A stretch of 64,000 nt of DNA from contig NZ_CP017781.1 of NCBI RefSeq assembly GCF_001856665.1, positions 1,645,501 to 1,709,500 on the forward strand. Reading direction: 5' to 3'. Below are positions 7,597 through 16,009 of the stretch, piece after piece. Origin of the DNA: Rhodobacter xanthinilyticus. GTDB taxonomy: Bacteria > Pseudomonadota > Alphaproteobacteria > Rhodobacterales > Rhodobacteraceae. The notes below the pieces were generated by a model. The model did no database searches. It had not been told where the DNA came from and was given only the letters and a program-made list of their open reading frames with translations. A program made the position numbers and the translations under genes. Numbering within the stretch: the first letter of the stretch is position 1; every line of letters begins with the position of its first letter.

Positions 7597-9210
7597 ATGG
7601 TTGCCCGCTATACCCGCTTCCTGCCGCTCGTGCTTTGCGCGCTGCTCACCCTCGTTTCGCTCGGCGCGCTCGCGCTCTCGCCGGCCTTCTGGATCGGGGT
7701 CGCGCTCTTTGGCTTCCTGACCGGCGTCGGGCTGCGCGATCTGACCCAGACCCGCCACGCGGTGCTGCGCAACTACCCGGTTTTGGGCCATATGCGCTAT
7801 ATTTTCGAGGAAATGCGCCCCGAGATCCGGCAATATCTGATCGAAAGCGATCAGGATGAGGAGCCGTTTTCCCGCGATGAACGCTCGATCGTCTATCAGC
7901 GCGCCAAGAATGTCGAGGATGCGCGGCCCTTCGGCACAAGGATGCGGGTCTATGATTCGGGCTATCAATGGCTGACCCATTCGGTGCGGCCCCGCCATAT
8001 CGTCGACCATGATTTCCGCCTGACGATCGGCGGGCCCGATTGCGCGCAGCCCTATCAGGCCTCGATCTACAATATCTCGGCGATGAGCTTCGGCGCGCTC
8101 TCCTCGAATGCGATCGAGGCGCTCAACCGTGGCGCGGCGATGGGCGGTTTTGCCCATGACACCGGCGAGGGCGGGATCTCGCGCTATCACCGCGCGGGCG
8201 GCGGCGATCTGATCTATGAGATCGGCTCGGGCTATTTCGGCTGTCGCACTGACGATGGCTCCTTCAGCCCGGAGCGTTTTGCCGAACAGGCCGCCAACCC
8301 GCAGGTCAAGATGATCGAGATCAAGCTCAGCCAGGGCGCCAAACCCGGCCATGGCGGGATGCTGCCGGCGGCCAAGATCACCCCCGAGATCGCCGAGGCG
8401 CGCGGCGTGCCGATGGGGGTGGATTGCGTCTCGCCCGCCTCGCATTCGGCGTTTTCGACGCCGTTGGAGATGATGGCCTTCATCAAGGAGCTGCGCGAGC
8501 TGTCCGGCGGCAAGCCGGTGGGCTTCAAGCTCTGCATCGGGCATCGGCGCGAATTCATGTGTATTGTCAAGGCGATGCTGGAAACCGGCGTGACCCCGGA
8601 TTTCATCGTGGTCGATGGCAAGGAGGGCGGCACCGGCGCCGCGCCGCTCGAATTCGCCAACCATATGGGGATGCCGCTCGTCGAGGGGCTGACCTTCGCG
8701 CATAACGTGCTGCGCGGCGCGGGGATCCGCGACCGGATCAAGATCGGCGCCTCGGGCAAGCTGGTGACCGCCTTCGATATCGCCAAAGTGCTGGCGATCG
8801 GGGCGGATTGGGCCAATTCCGCGCGCGGCTTCATGTTCGCGATCGGCTGCATCCAGGCGCAGGCCTGCCACACCAATCGCTGCCCCGTCGGCGTCGCGAC
8901 CCAGGATCCGAGCCGCGCCCGCGCCATCGTCGTGCCCGACAAGGCGCAGCGGGTGGCGAATTTCCACCGCAACACGATGAAGGCGCTCGCGGAAATGACC
9001 GGCGCGGCGGGCCTCGATCATCCCGGGAAATTCCTGCCCCACCACCTGCTCCTGCGCGAGAAGGATCGCGAGATGGTCGTGGGCGACGAGATCTATCCCT
9101 ATATGCCGATTGGCTTTTTGCTGCGCGAGGATGATGATCGCTTTGGCTATCTCAAACGCTGGCGGCGCGCGCGGCCGGAGGCTTTCGAGCCGGTCGATGA
9201 CGGGGTCTGA
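7597..9210 (+). CDS. FMN-binding glutamate-synthase-like protein, membrane-anchored
   Basis: A 537-residue protein. Two hydrophobic helices at residues 10-45 precede a glutamate synthase FMN/iron-sulfur domain. The late motif CIQAQACHTNRCPVGVATQ retains the C-x5-C-x4-C arrangement that binds the [3Fe-4S] cluster in GltB. Conserved substrate-loop segments GEGGISRYHR and KIGASGKLVTAFD are present. It lacks the glutaminase domain of GltB, so it is one of the stand-alone GltB2-like flavoproteins of unknown reaction. The ATG preceded by GAGAGG is preferred over an upstream in-frame GTG. The stop lies within a hairpin shared with the convergent gene. Confidence 0.82.
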   Translation: MVARYTRFLPLVLCALLTLVSLGALALSPAFWIGVALFGFLTGVGLRDLTQTRHAVLRNYPVLGHMRYIFEEMRPEIRQYLIESDQDEEPFSRDERSIVYQRAKNVEDARPFGTRMRVYDSGYQWLTHSVRPRHIVDHDFRLTIGGPDCAQPYQASIYNISAMSFGALSSNAIEALNRGAAMGGFAHDTGEGGISRYHRAGGGDLIYEIGSGYFGCRTDDGSFSPERFAEQAANPQVKMIEIKLSQGAKPGHGGMLPAAKITPEIAEARGVPMGVDCVSPASHSAFSTPLEMMAFIKELRELSGGKPVGFKLCIGHRREFMCIVKAMLETGVTPDFIVVDGKEGGTGAAPLEFANHMGMPLVEGLTFAHNVLRGAGIRDRIKIGASGKLVTAFDIAKVLAIGADWANSARGFMFAIGCIQAQACHTNRCPVGVATQDPSRARAIVVPDKAQRVANFHRNTMKALAEMTGAAGLDHPGKFLPHHLLLREKDREMVVGDEIYPYMPIGFLLREDDDRFGYLKRWRRARPEAFEPVDDGV

Positions 9211-9238
9211 GCGCCCCCGCCACGCGGGCGGGCGCTCA
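9208..9238. terminator. hairpin containing both convergent stop codons
   Basis: TGAGCGCCC (9208-9216) pairs perfectly with GGGCGCTCA (9230-9238). The two ends of the stem are the stop codons of the facing genes. No clear U-run follows, so termination efficiency is uncertain. Confidence 0.5.
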
Positions 9239-9754
9239 GGAGCTCGCCGCACATTCCGGCACGCCGAGCCGGATCAGCTCCGCGCCGGAGATCTTGACGA
9301 GGCTGCGCGAATAGCGCCCCTCACGCATATACCAGCTCGCCAGCGCCGGCGGGTAGTGCATCGCGATCACCTGCGACCAGAATTCGAACTGCTCGGGCGA
9401 GAGCGAGACGCCGTAATAGCTCGGCCGATGGAAGCCGAATTCGGTCTGGCGGCTGATGCAGGTGCCGGGCAGTTGCAGATACATCGTGCAGGCCGAGTAG
9501 CAGACCTGACCGCGGATCTCGACGCGCGCGCCCTCGTTGCGCATCGCGGTGATCTTGTTGGCGCGCGCGCCGACATCGCCGCCGAGGTCGTTCTTGATCA
9601 CGAAGAGCCGCGGCGCGGCGCCGAAGTTTTGCGCCGAGGCCGGTTGCGGCGCCGGCAGAGCCACAATCGCGGCGGCGGCGAACAGGATCTGGAGGCCGCG
9701 CAAGGCATGCGCGACCGGCGCCGCGCGCCGCGCGGCCAAGATTTTGCCAAACAT
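9236..9754 (-). CDS. exported ClpP/crotonase-like protein (COG3904-like)
   Basis: A 172-residue protein with a long N-terminal signal sequence (hydrophobic about 17-35, cleavage after PASAQ). The segment GGDVGARANKITAMRNEGARVEIRG, followed by CYSACTMYL and later FGFHRP, resembles COG3904-type periplasmic ClpP-fold proteins. The Ser in YSACT and the His in GFHRP would be the catalytic pair. Proteolytic activity is not shown; some members may be degenerate. It faces the glutamate-synthase-like gene and starts on the far side of the gap before the capsule locus. Confidence 0.65.
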   Translation of the reverse strand: MFGKILAARRAAPVAHALRGLQILFAAAAIVALPAPQPASAQNFGAAPRLFVIKNDLGGDVGARANKITAMRNEGARVEIRGQVCYSACTMYLQLPGTCISRQTEFGFHRPSYYGVSLSPEQFEFWSQVIAMHYPPALASWYMREGRYSRSLVKISGAELIRLGVPECAASS

Positions 9755-10088
9755 GGAAATCCACCCCTTGGATCACGGCCGCGTTCTCGCGGCTTGACGG
9801 ACCGTTCCCCAACGCCGTCGAGAAGGAGTAGAGCACCGAGGCTTTAAGGAGTGCTTACCTCGCAGACCCGATGCGCCGGATAGTCCGGCAAATTGTTTCG
9901 AACTTCGCTCATAATCTGATCGCGCGGCCCTGCAGCGCCCAAATGCGCGTCATCGGCCCGGGGCTCCCGCAAAGGCGGGCCACCATGCGGAGAATTTGTC
10001 GCATCGCTCTATGAAAATCCCTTTTTTCATGGGGGAAATGATGGTATCCAAGTCGGGTATCTCGCAATCGCAGCAAGAGGCTTTCACC
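9755..10088. other. 334-base gap before the capsule locus
   Basis: No gene is supported. Two small hairpins are visible: CCCGC/GCGGG at 9966-9979, and ATGAAAA/TTTTCAT at 10011-10030 just before the YjbE-like gene. The latter is AT-rich against a GC-rich background and may be part of the promoter or leader. Promoters for both flanking, divergent genes must lie here, but I could not fix -35/-10 elements. Confidence 0.4.
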
Positions 10089-10340
10089 ATGAAACTTACC
10101 AAGGCTATCGCCGCCGCTGGTCTCGCTCTTGTCGCGAGCAGCTCCCTGGCTCTGGCACAATCGGCCGAACCGACCCCGCCCGCGCCGCCCGCGCCGAACC
10201 CGACGCTGGGCGCCGCCCTGCCGACCGGCGTGGCGAGCAACTTCGTGATCTTCGGGCCGATCCTCGGCCTCGCGGGCGTTGTCGCGGGGGTTGCCGCCGG
10301 CGGCGGTGGCTCCACGGGCACCACGCCCTCGACCAACTGA
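10089..10340 (+). CDS. small exported YjbE-like protein
   Basis: An 83-residue protein. A clear Sec signal (MKLTKAIAAAGLALVASSS, cleavage after LALA) is followed by a Pro/Ala linker, a hydrophobic stretch VIFGPILGLAGVVAGVAAGG and the tail GGGGSTGTTPSTN. The Gly-rich patch followed by a Thr/Ser tail closely resembles E. coli YjbE, the first product of the yjbEFGH exopolysaccharide operon. Here yjbF- and yjbH-like genes lie next door on the opposite strand. AAGAGG precedes the ATG. A strong terminator follows, so it is a single-gene unit. The YjbE assignment rests on composition and context. Confidence 0.6.
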   Translation: MKLTKAIAAAGLALVASSSLALAQSAEPTPPAPPAPNPTLGAALPTGVASNFVIFGPILGLAGVVAGVAAGGGGSTGTTPSTN

Positions 10341-10364
10341 TCGCGCGATCAGACAGATCTCATC

Positions 10365-10394
10365 GGGCGGCGCTCTGCGCCGCCCTTTGCTTTT
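10365..10394 (+). terminator. intrinsic terminator of the YjbE-like gene
   Basis: Stem GGGCGGCGC / GCGCCGCCC with a TCT loop, followed by TTTGCTTTT. Confidence 0.9.
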
Positions 10395-10433
10395 GTGGGG
10401 GCGCTGTTTCGGCGCAGGGCGCGGGCGGAGATG

Positions 10434-10460
10434 AAAAAGCCCGCCAGGGGCGGGCTTTTC
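10434..10460 (-). terminator. intrinsic terminator of the exoY-yjbH-yjbF-OPX operon
   Basis: Stem GCCCGCC / GGCGGGC with a three-base loop. Read on the minus strand it is followed by TTTTT. It lies about 20 bases beyond the OPX stop codon. Confidence 0.85.
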
Positions 10461-10482
10461 GATGGGGCTGTGCGGCGGCGTC

Positions 10483-11829
10483 TCAGTTGGTCGCGGCGTT
10501 GACCGAGCTGATCAGCAGGCTCGGGGTGATCGCATTGACGACATTCGACCAATGGGTCACCGGCTGCGCAGCGACATAGACCACATCATTGGGGTGCAGC
10601 TCGAAGCGCGTCGCGAGCAGCATCGCCGCAGCATTGCGCGCATCGAGATGCCAGGCGGTGATCGACTGATATTCGAGCGGGTCGCTGCTGCCGCGCAGCA
10701 CATAGATATGTTTCGGGTTCGCGGTCTTGGCCGGCAGCCCGCCCGCGCCATCATAGAGCGCATCGGCGAGGCTGGCCTTTTCATTGAAGGGCAGGGCGAA
10801 GCGGCTTTGCTTGCCGACCTCGCCGGTCAGATAGGCGTAGTCGCGTTTCTCGGCGCCGAGTTCGAGGCGCGCGTTGAAGGTGTCGCGCTCTTCCGAGAGC
10901 CCGGCGCGGCGCAGCGCGATCTCGTTTTGCAGCGCGGCGAGTTCGGTCTGGCGGTAGCTGCCGAGCTTGAGTTGCTGTTCGAAATAGCCCTCGGCCTTGG
11001 CCAGGTCATATTCGGCATCGACGAAGATGATGTCGCCGGCGGCGAGCAGGATCCGCCCGCCCTTGCGCGCATAGACATCCTTGAGCGGCACCTGGTAGAG
11101 CTTGCCCTCGCGGTAGAGCCGCACGAGCGTGTAATCGAGCTCGCCCGAGGTGGTGCCGCCCGCGTCGCTGATCGCCTGATCGAGGTAGAGCGGCGAGAGG
11201 GTGATCTGTTCGACCGTCGGTTTCACCACCGCGCCGCCGATCGTGACCTTCTTCGAGTTGAACTCGGAGATCTCGAGCGAGAAGGTGGGGTCGACCTGTT
11301 TGTCGAGGAAGCGCTGGAAGAGCGTCGCCTCGGCATCCTCGATGGTCTGGCCGGCGATTTCGACGCGCCCGACATTGGCGATCGAGATCGTGCCATCGTC
11401 TTGCACGGTATAGCCCTGACGCGAGTTTTCCGCCGCGAGCACGCCGGCGAGCTGTTCGACCGTATTGCCCGATTTCGGCGTGGCGAGCAGCACCACATCG
11501 CCGACGCCGATGCGGTAGGGTTCGGGTTGCCGCGGCGGCGGCAGCAGCGTTTCGACCGAGGCCGGGCGCGACTGGCGCTCATAGACGGCGGCGGGCGGCG
11601 CGGAGGTCAGCCCCCCCGTGGTGCCCGCGGTTTGCGAGAAGGCGGCGGGCAGGCTGCGCGGCGTATAGGGGTCGTGATTGGCCGTCAGCACCGATTCGGG
11701 CGTGATCGGCAGCACCCGCACCTTGCCTTGGTCGGTCACCCCGGGGCTGACCCCGGTGCCGTGGTAAATCACACCGCAGCCCGCGAGGGTAGTTGCCAGC
11801 AGACCAGCCAGGATCAAACGCGCCTTCAT
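10483..11829 (-). CDS. polysaccharide export outer-membrane lipoprotein (OPX, Wza/KpsD-like)
   Basis: A 448-residue lipoprotein. The signal ends in the lipobox LAGC (Cys18). The Poly_export domain starts at PYRIGVGDVVLLATP, and SLBB-like repeats follow (VTIGGAVVKP and a later IYVLRGS segment). OPX proteins form the outer-membrane channel through which capsule or EPS leaves the cell, working with a Wzc-type co-polymerase such as the one encoded at 16959. It is the last gene of a four-gene minus-strand operon and is followed by a terminator. Confidence 0.9.
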   Translation of the reverse strand: MKARLILAGLLATTLAGCGVIYHGTGVSPGVTDQGKVRVLPITPESVLTANHDPYTPRSLPAAFSQTAGTTGGLTSAPPAAVYERQSRPASVETLLPPPRQPEPYRIGVGDVVLLATPKSGNTVEQLAGVLAAENSRQGYTVQDDGTISIANVGRVEIAGQTIEDAEATLFQRFLDKQVDPTFSLEISEFNSKKVTIGGAVVKPTVEQITLSPLYLDQAISDAGGTTSGELDYTLVRLYREGKLYQVPLKDVYARKGGRILLAAGDIIFVDAEYDLAKAEGYFEQQLKLGSYRQTELAALQNEIALRRAGLSEERDTFNARLELGAEKRDYAYLTGEVGKQSRFALPFNEKASLADALYDGAGGLPAKTANPKHIYVLRGSSDPLEYQSITAWHLDARNAAAMLLATRFELHPNDVVYVAAQPVTHWSNVVNAITPSLLISSVNAATN

Positions 11830-11853
11830 GTTCTCACTCTCTCTTCTGCCCGT

Positions 11854-12522
11854 TCAGCGCAGGGCCTTGCGCATCGAAATCTTGCCGTTGGACGGCCCGG
11901 CCCATTGGCCAGACTGGATGATCTCGCGGCTGCGCGGCTCAAGCCAGTAATAATTGACGAAATCCATCCCATTGCCGCGGCAGTCTTCGACGACGGTGCG
12001 GGTTTGCACCTGAATCGGGCCGAGATCGACGAGATCGGCGCGGTTGGGCGCGATCTGGCAGCGGAAGGCGAGGCGGCGGGCCTGATCCTCGCCGTCGATC
12101 ACGGTCATGATCCGCGTCGCGACGCCGGTGCCCAAGGCCCGGATCAGCGCGGCGCTTTCGCCCGCATCGGCGGCCAGGACATCGCCGGTGAGCCCGCGGG
12201 TGCCGACCAGCAGGCCGTCGCGGAACATCATCTGGCTGCCATCGAGGGTGATCCAGGTGCTCACCCCGTCTTGCGAGACGCTCTGGCGCAAGAAGGCGGC
12301 GGCGCGGTCCGGGGTCTTGTCGAGCGCGGCGATCATCACCGGCGCGCCGGCGCGGTCGGCGGCGGCGAAGGCCGGCACGGGGGCGGCCTCGGCGCGGCTG
12401 AAGCGGCGCGCGGCCTGTTCGATCGCGGGCGAGAGCAGGGTGATCTCGGTATTGGCGCAGCCCGTCAGGCCGATCAGGGCGGCCAGCAGCGGGGCGAGAA
12501 TCACGGGCAGGGCGCGGGTCAT
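11854..12522 (-). CDS. yjbF: YjbF/GfcB-family capsule lipoprotein
   Basis: A 222-residue lipoprotein (LIGLTGC lipobox near residue 22) of the YjbF/GfcB group-4-capsule family. Late signature residues include DFVNYYWLEPRSREIIQSGQWAGP. Its role in polysaccharide secretion is not known at the molecular level. Two starts are possible: an ATG overlapping the yjbH stop, and a second ATG two codons on that has GGAG at ideal spacing. I use the latter. It sits between yjbH and the OPX gene as in yjbEFGH-type operons. Confidence 0.82.
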   Translation of the reverse strand: MTRALPVILAPLLAALIGLTGCANTEITLLSPAIEQAARRFSRAEAAPVPAFAAADRAGAPVMIAALDKTPDRAAAFLRQSVSQDGVSTWITLDGSQMMFRDGLLVGTRGLTGDVLAADAGESAALIRALGTGVATRIMTVIDGEDQARRLAFRCQIAPNRADLVDLGPIQVQTRTVVEDCRGNGMDFVNYYWLEPRSREIIQSGQWAGPSNGKISMRKALR

Positions 12523-12524
12523 GC

Positions 12525-14627
12525 TCATCTCCAGAACTTGCCCCAGCGATCCTCGAGCTCGGTCGTGCGGTCGGCGCGGACCTGCGCGTAGAGCCGGTTG
12601 GCGATCGCCAGACGTGCGCCGCCATCGCGTTGCACCGGGCGGATCGTCTGGCCGAGGCCGCCCTGCGCGGGTTGGCCGGTCAGCCAGTCGGTCGGGATCG
12701 AGAAGCGGATGCCCTTGTCGAAGGAGCCTTCACCGAAATCGTCGAAGGGGACATCGGTGAGGGTGAAGAACGCCCCGACCTTGAAGCCGTTGTCGAATTC
12801 GCGGTCGAGCGAGAAGGTCGCGCCCCAGTCGCGGGCGAGGTAGCGCCCGACATCGAGCTGGCCCAGATAGCCGCCGCCGAAATCGTAATAGGCCGACAGA
12901 TGCCCGGTCGCGACGCGGTAATCTTGCAGCCCGAAGCGCTGGTCGAAATCGCGCTGCGCGACATAGTTGATCTCGCCGCCGAGCGCGAGGCGGCTGTTGA
13001 CCGGCGCCCAGAGCAGCTCGGCCGAAACCCCGGCATACATCTGCTCGAGATAGCCCGCCGAGAGCCGGCCGAAGAGATCGGGCCCGGGCCGGAACAGGTA
13101 ATCCGCGGTGAGCCGGTTGATCAGCAGCCCGTCGGCCTTGTCATAGAGCGCCTGGTCGGAGCGGACATGGGGCAGGATCGAATTCGACGGGCGGGTGCTT
13201 TCGGAGAGCGTGCCGACGAGGGGCACGCGCAGGGTGCTCGAGACCGAGACCCCCGGCGCGATCCGGCTGGTGGTCTCGAACTCGGCGCCAAGCTGATAGC
13301 GCAGCGGCGCATCCGGGTCGAAGATGCCAAGCGCGTAATAGGGGCCAAGCCGGCCCTCGAGGCGCGGATAGACGCCCGGATCGGGCGGCAGGCGGCTCGG
13401 CGCATCGGAGATCTGGGCGCGGGCGAAGCTCTTCCAGCTGCCGTCCTCGGCATGTTCGAGCGCCTCGAGATCGCTGCGGCGCAGGCTCACGCGGGTTTGC
13501 GGCACGCCGCCGCGCGCCAGCACGATCTCGAACCGGTCGATCTCGGGCGGCAGGCTGTTGGCCATGGCCCGCGCGGCGCGGCCGAGCGCCTGGGCCGAGG
13601 CCGGATAGCGGCGGTTGTCGAGCACGATCTCGGCCGCGGCGCCGGTCTGGCGATAGCTTTCGAGCGTCAGCCCCTGCCGGCGCAGCGCCTGATCGAGGCG
13701 CGCGCGGTTGGCGGTGCCATCGGCCTCGTCCCAGCCGAGCCCGGCCAGCTCGACGCGCGGGCGCAGCGGCTCGTAGCCCTTTTCCGCCCCGCCCGGGAAG
13801 CTCGGCGCGCGCGGGTCGATGACATAGGTGAGCTTGGCGCCGATCTGCGCGCCGCCGATGGTGAACAGCCCCATCCGCAGGTTGCGCGAGGCCTGATACT
13901 CCACCCCGAGGTTGATCGGCGTCTTGTGCTCGAAGCCCATGCGCCGCACTTCGGTGGCGTAATCATCGGAGGAATATTCCGCGATCAGCCGGGTGCGGTC
14001 ATTGAGCTGATATTCGATGCCGCCAAAGAGCGCCGCATCGCCGCGGAAGAACTGCTTGAGGTTGACCCGGCCGGTCTGGGTGATGTTGGTGATCCCGCCG
14101 GGGCGGGTCTTGAAACGGTCCGAGATCGCGCCGAGCGGGTTGGAAAACCCGCCGTAGCTGGCCAGCCGCCCCCAGCCCATGCCGCCCGTCACCGTCCATT
14201 TCGGGCCGAAATGTTTCGAGGCGACGACATATTCCGAGCTGAACAGCCCGGTGCCGCCGAAATCGCGCAGGCCAAGGGCGAGGGCGGGCCAATATTGCCC
14301 CTCGTCGCGCAGCTGCACATGCAGATCGAAGCTGCGGTCGTAGCGGTTCGGGTTGCCCCTGTCGCCGAAGTTCTCGAGGATGCTGTAGCGAAACACGCCC
14401 GAGATCCGCGGGGTGATCTGGAACGCGGTCGAATTGCGGTAATGCTCGGGCAGGGCGCTGAGCGTGTCGATCAGCAGCCCGTCCTTGACCGGCGTGGCGC
14501 TCGGCATGTCGATCAGCCCGGGGGTGCCGTAGCTCGACAGCCCGTCGGCCCGGGCGGGCAGGCCAGCCCAGCCGAGCGCGGCACACAGCAAGAGCGGGAT
14601 CGCGGTGGAGGTAAGGGCGTTCGTCAT
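12525..14627 (-). CDS. yjbH: YjbH-family outer-membrane protein
   Basis: A 700-residue exported protein with a signal peptide ending LPARA, then SSYGTPGLIDMPSA, the conserved YjbH opening. Alternating aromatic beta-strand-like segments run throughout (for example YLFRPGPDLFGRLSAGYLEQMYAG), as expected for an outer-membrane beta-barrel. YjbH is required for exopolysaccharide production in enterics, probably at the secretion step. The chosen ATG precedes the signal peptide directly; upstream in-frame codons give a basic, non-signal extension. Its stop overlaps the yjbF start region. Confidence 0.85.
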   Translation of the reverse strand: MTNALTSTAIPLLLCAALGWAGLPARADGLSSYGTPGLIDMPSATPVKDGLLIDTLSALPEHYRNSTAFQITPRISGVFRYSILENFGDRGNPNRYDRSFDLHVQLRDEGQYWPALALGLRDFGGTGLFSSEYVVASKHFGPKWTVTGGMGWGRLASYGGFSNPLGAISDRFKTRPGGITNITQTGRVNLKQFFRGDAALFGGIEYQLNDRTRLIAEYSSDDYATEVRRMGFEHKTPINLGVEYQASRNLRMGLFTIGGAQIGAKLTYVIDPRAPSFPGGAEKGYEPLRPRVELAGLGWDEADGTANRARLDQALRRQGLTLESYRQTGAAAEIVLDNRRYPASAQALGRAARAMANSLPPEIDRFEIVLARGGVPQTRVSLRRSDLEALEHAEDGSWKSFARAQISDAPSRLPPDPGVYPRLEGRLGPYYALGIFDPDAPLRYQLGAEFETTSRIAPGVSVSSTLRVPLVGTLSESTRPSNSILPHVRSDQALYDKADGLLINRLTADYLFRPGPDLFGRLSAGYLEQMYAGVSAELLWAPVNSRLALGGEINYVAQRDFDQRFGLQDYRVATGHLSAYYDFGGGYLGQLDVGRYLARDWGATFSLDREFDNGFKVGAFFTLTDVPFDDFGEGSFDKGIRFSIPTDWLTGQPAQGGLGQTIRPVQRDGGARLAIANRLYAQVRADRTTELEDRWGKFWR

Positions 14628-14782
14628 CTGGTCTCGGGCACGGCGGGATCTGTCGTTAGAACTGCGGGATCCGGGTCTGCTTGGCCAGATACTATTTCCG
14701 CGAGCGTCCTGGGGCGAGGATTTGGAGCGCGCGTGCGGCATCTGTGCAACGCGCGCCCGGCGGCGCGGCCGCCGGGGGGCGC

Positions 14783-15505
14783 TCAGGCGCCGGTGCGGCG
14801 GAACACGACGCTGACCGTTTTCACCAGCAACTCGAGATCGGCGCGCAGCCCGAGATCCTTCAGATAGGTCTCGTCATAGCCCACACGCGCCACGAAGGTG
14901 GTCGCGGAGCGGCCATAGACCTGCCAGGGCCCGGTGATGCCGGGGCGCAGATCGTAATAGGCGCGGCCATGGGCGGCGTCATAGAGCGCTTTTTGCGAGG
15001 GCAGGAACGGGCGCGGGCCGACGAAGCTCATGTCGCCGAGCAGGACGTTGAAGATCTGTGGCAGCTCGTCGAGGCTGCTGGCGCGCAGGAACCGCCCGAC
15101 GCGCGAGATCCGCGGATCGTTCGAGAGCTTCTGGTAGGTTTCCCATTCCGCCGCCACCGCGGGGTTGTCGCGGCACATCTGTTCGAGCACCGCCTCGGCG
15201 TTCTCGATCATCGTGCGGAATTTGTAGCAGTTGAACACCCGCCCGTCGCGGCCGACACGGGGCTGGATGAAGAACGCCCGGCCGCCGTCGCGGCGCACCA
15301 GAACCGTCAGCAGCGCGATCACCGGGATCAGCACCGGCAGCATCAGCACCGCGAGGACGAGGTCGAGAAGGCGTTTGCCGAATCGGTTGTAGAGGCTGTC
15401 GGCCGGGGCTTTGAAGCGCACCGCGGCGAGCGGGGCATGCGCAAGATGGGTGTCCCGCAGGCCAGAGGCCTGAACCCGGGTCTCGGAGAAATCTCTATAA
15501 GCCAT
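14783..15505 (-). CDS. polyprenyl-phosphate sugar-1-phosphate transferase (ExoY/WcaJ-like)
   Basis: A 240-residue initiating transferase that moves a sugar-1-phosphate from a UDP-sugar to undecaprenyl phosphate. One membrane helix (about residues 43-65) precedes the catalytic domain with [28 protein letters not shown] and [11 protein letters not shown], the standard bacterial sugar transferase motifs. The length matches ExoY, without the five-helix N-terminus of WcaJ. GAGG precedes the ATG. It is the first gene of the minus-strand operon ending in the OPX gene. Confidence 0.92.
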   Translation of the reverse strand: MAYRDFSETRVQASGLRDTHLAHAPLAAVRFKAPADSLYNRFGKRLLDLVLAVLMLPVLIPVIALLTVLVRRDGGRAFFIQPRVGRDGRVFNCYKFRTMIENAEAVLEQMCRDNPAVAAEWETYQKLSNDPRISRVGRFLRASSLDELPQIFNVLLGDMSFVGPRPFLPSQKALYDAAHGRAYYDLRPGITGPWQVYGRSATTFVARVGYDETYLKDLGLRADLELLVKTVSVVFRRTGA

Positions 15506-15630
15506 TCAAACCTCACGGTTTCGCGAACAATCGGGTGTTGATCGGCGAATTCTTCCCCGATGACTTCAGCGGTAAATGTTACGCTTATTCACTCATCACT
15601 TGCGCAAACTTTAGTCGGCCGCGCTGACAC

Positions 15631-15645
15631 TACCGAGTTTCGGTA
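15631..15645. promoter_or_regulatory. perfect palindrome upstream of the exoY operon, candidate operator
   Basis: TACCGA-GTT-TCGGTA is a perfect six-base inverted repeat with a three-base centre. It lies about 126 bases upstream of the exoY start in an AT-rich promoter stretch. The regulator is unknown. Confidence 0.4.
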
Positions 15646-15889
15646 ACAGTCTTTTAACCATCTGGGAGGATCTTTGCAGTCTTTTGCTGCGCTGCGGCGC
15701 GGGGATCCGGGAAATGCCGTTTTTCTGGGCAAAATCGCAGCGCTGCGCGGCGGGTTGGCGCTTCGCTGGGCAGAGTGCGGATGCGATCGGGGGGCGTTCT
15801 GCGGGGTGGGGCAGGCGGGCGGGCGCGGGCTGGGTGCCGCCGCGTCAGATTCCCCCGCGCGTCAGGGCGTGCGGCGCTCCGGGGCGGCG

Positions 15890-15943
15890 TGTTTCGGGCG
15901 GGGTGTTTCGGGCGGCGTGTCTCGGGCGGGGTTGTCTCGGGCG
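15890..15943. repeat. short tandem repeat, four units of 14-15 bases
   Basis: The core TGTTTCGGGCG occurs twice and its variant TGTCTCGGGCG twice, at 14, 14 and 15 base offsets. It is non-coding by all indications and lies just before the phosphatase gene. Confidence 0.6.
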
Positions 15944-16009
15944 GGGGCATGGGGGAGAATGGCGCCCGGCGCCGGGAGAGTTTCTGCTGCGCCTGTCGGA
16001 GGTCAGGCC

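Larger units (their letters stand above)
15506..16009. other. 504-base intergenic region between the exoY operon and the phosphatase gene
   Basis: The left 170 bases are relatively AT-rich and must hold the exoY-operon promoter, including the palindrome annotated separately. The right 330 bases stay open in the phosphatase frame but translate to low-complexity Gly/Arg/Ala with no start signal. They include a short tandem repeat. I see no gene. Confidence 0.5.

Noticed and set aside
12630-14867. A 745-codon plus-strand open frame, with similar long frames at 10462-12591, 16812-19106, 40167-42902 and 46781-49618
   Set aside because: Each is antisense to a firmly identified gene (yjbH, OPX/yjbF, Wzc, EF-G-like, lon) and shows no motif or ribosome site.
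15890-15943. CRISPR-like array
   Set aside because: Units are contiguous 14-15 base repeats without unique spacers and no cas gene is present.
15672-16009. 112-codon N-terminal extension of the PPP phosphatase
   Set aside because: It translates to Gly/Arg/Ala low complexity through a tandem repeat. The ATG at 16010 has GGAGG and lies close to the first conserved motif.
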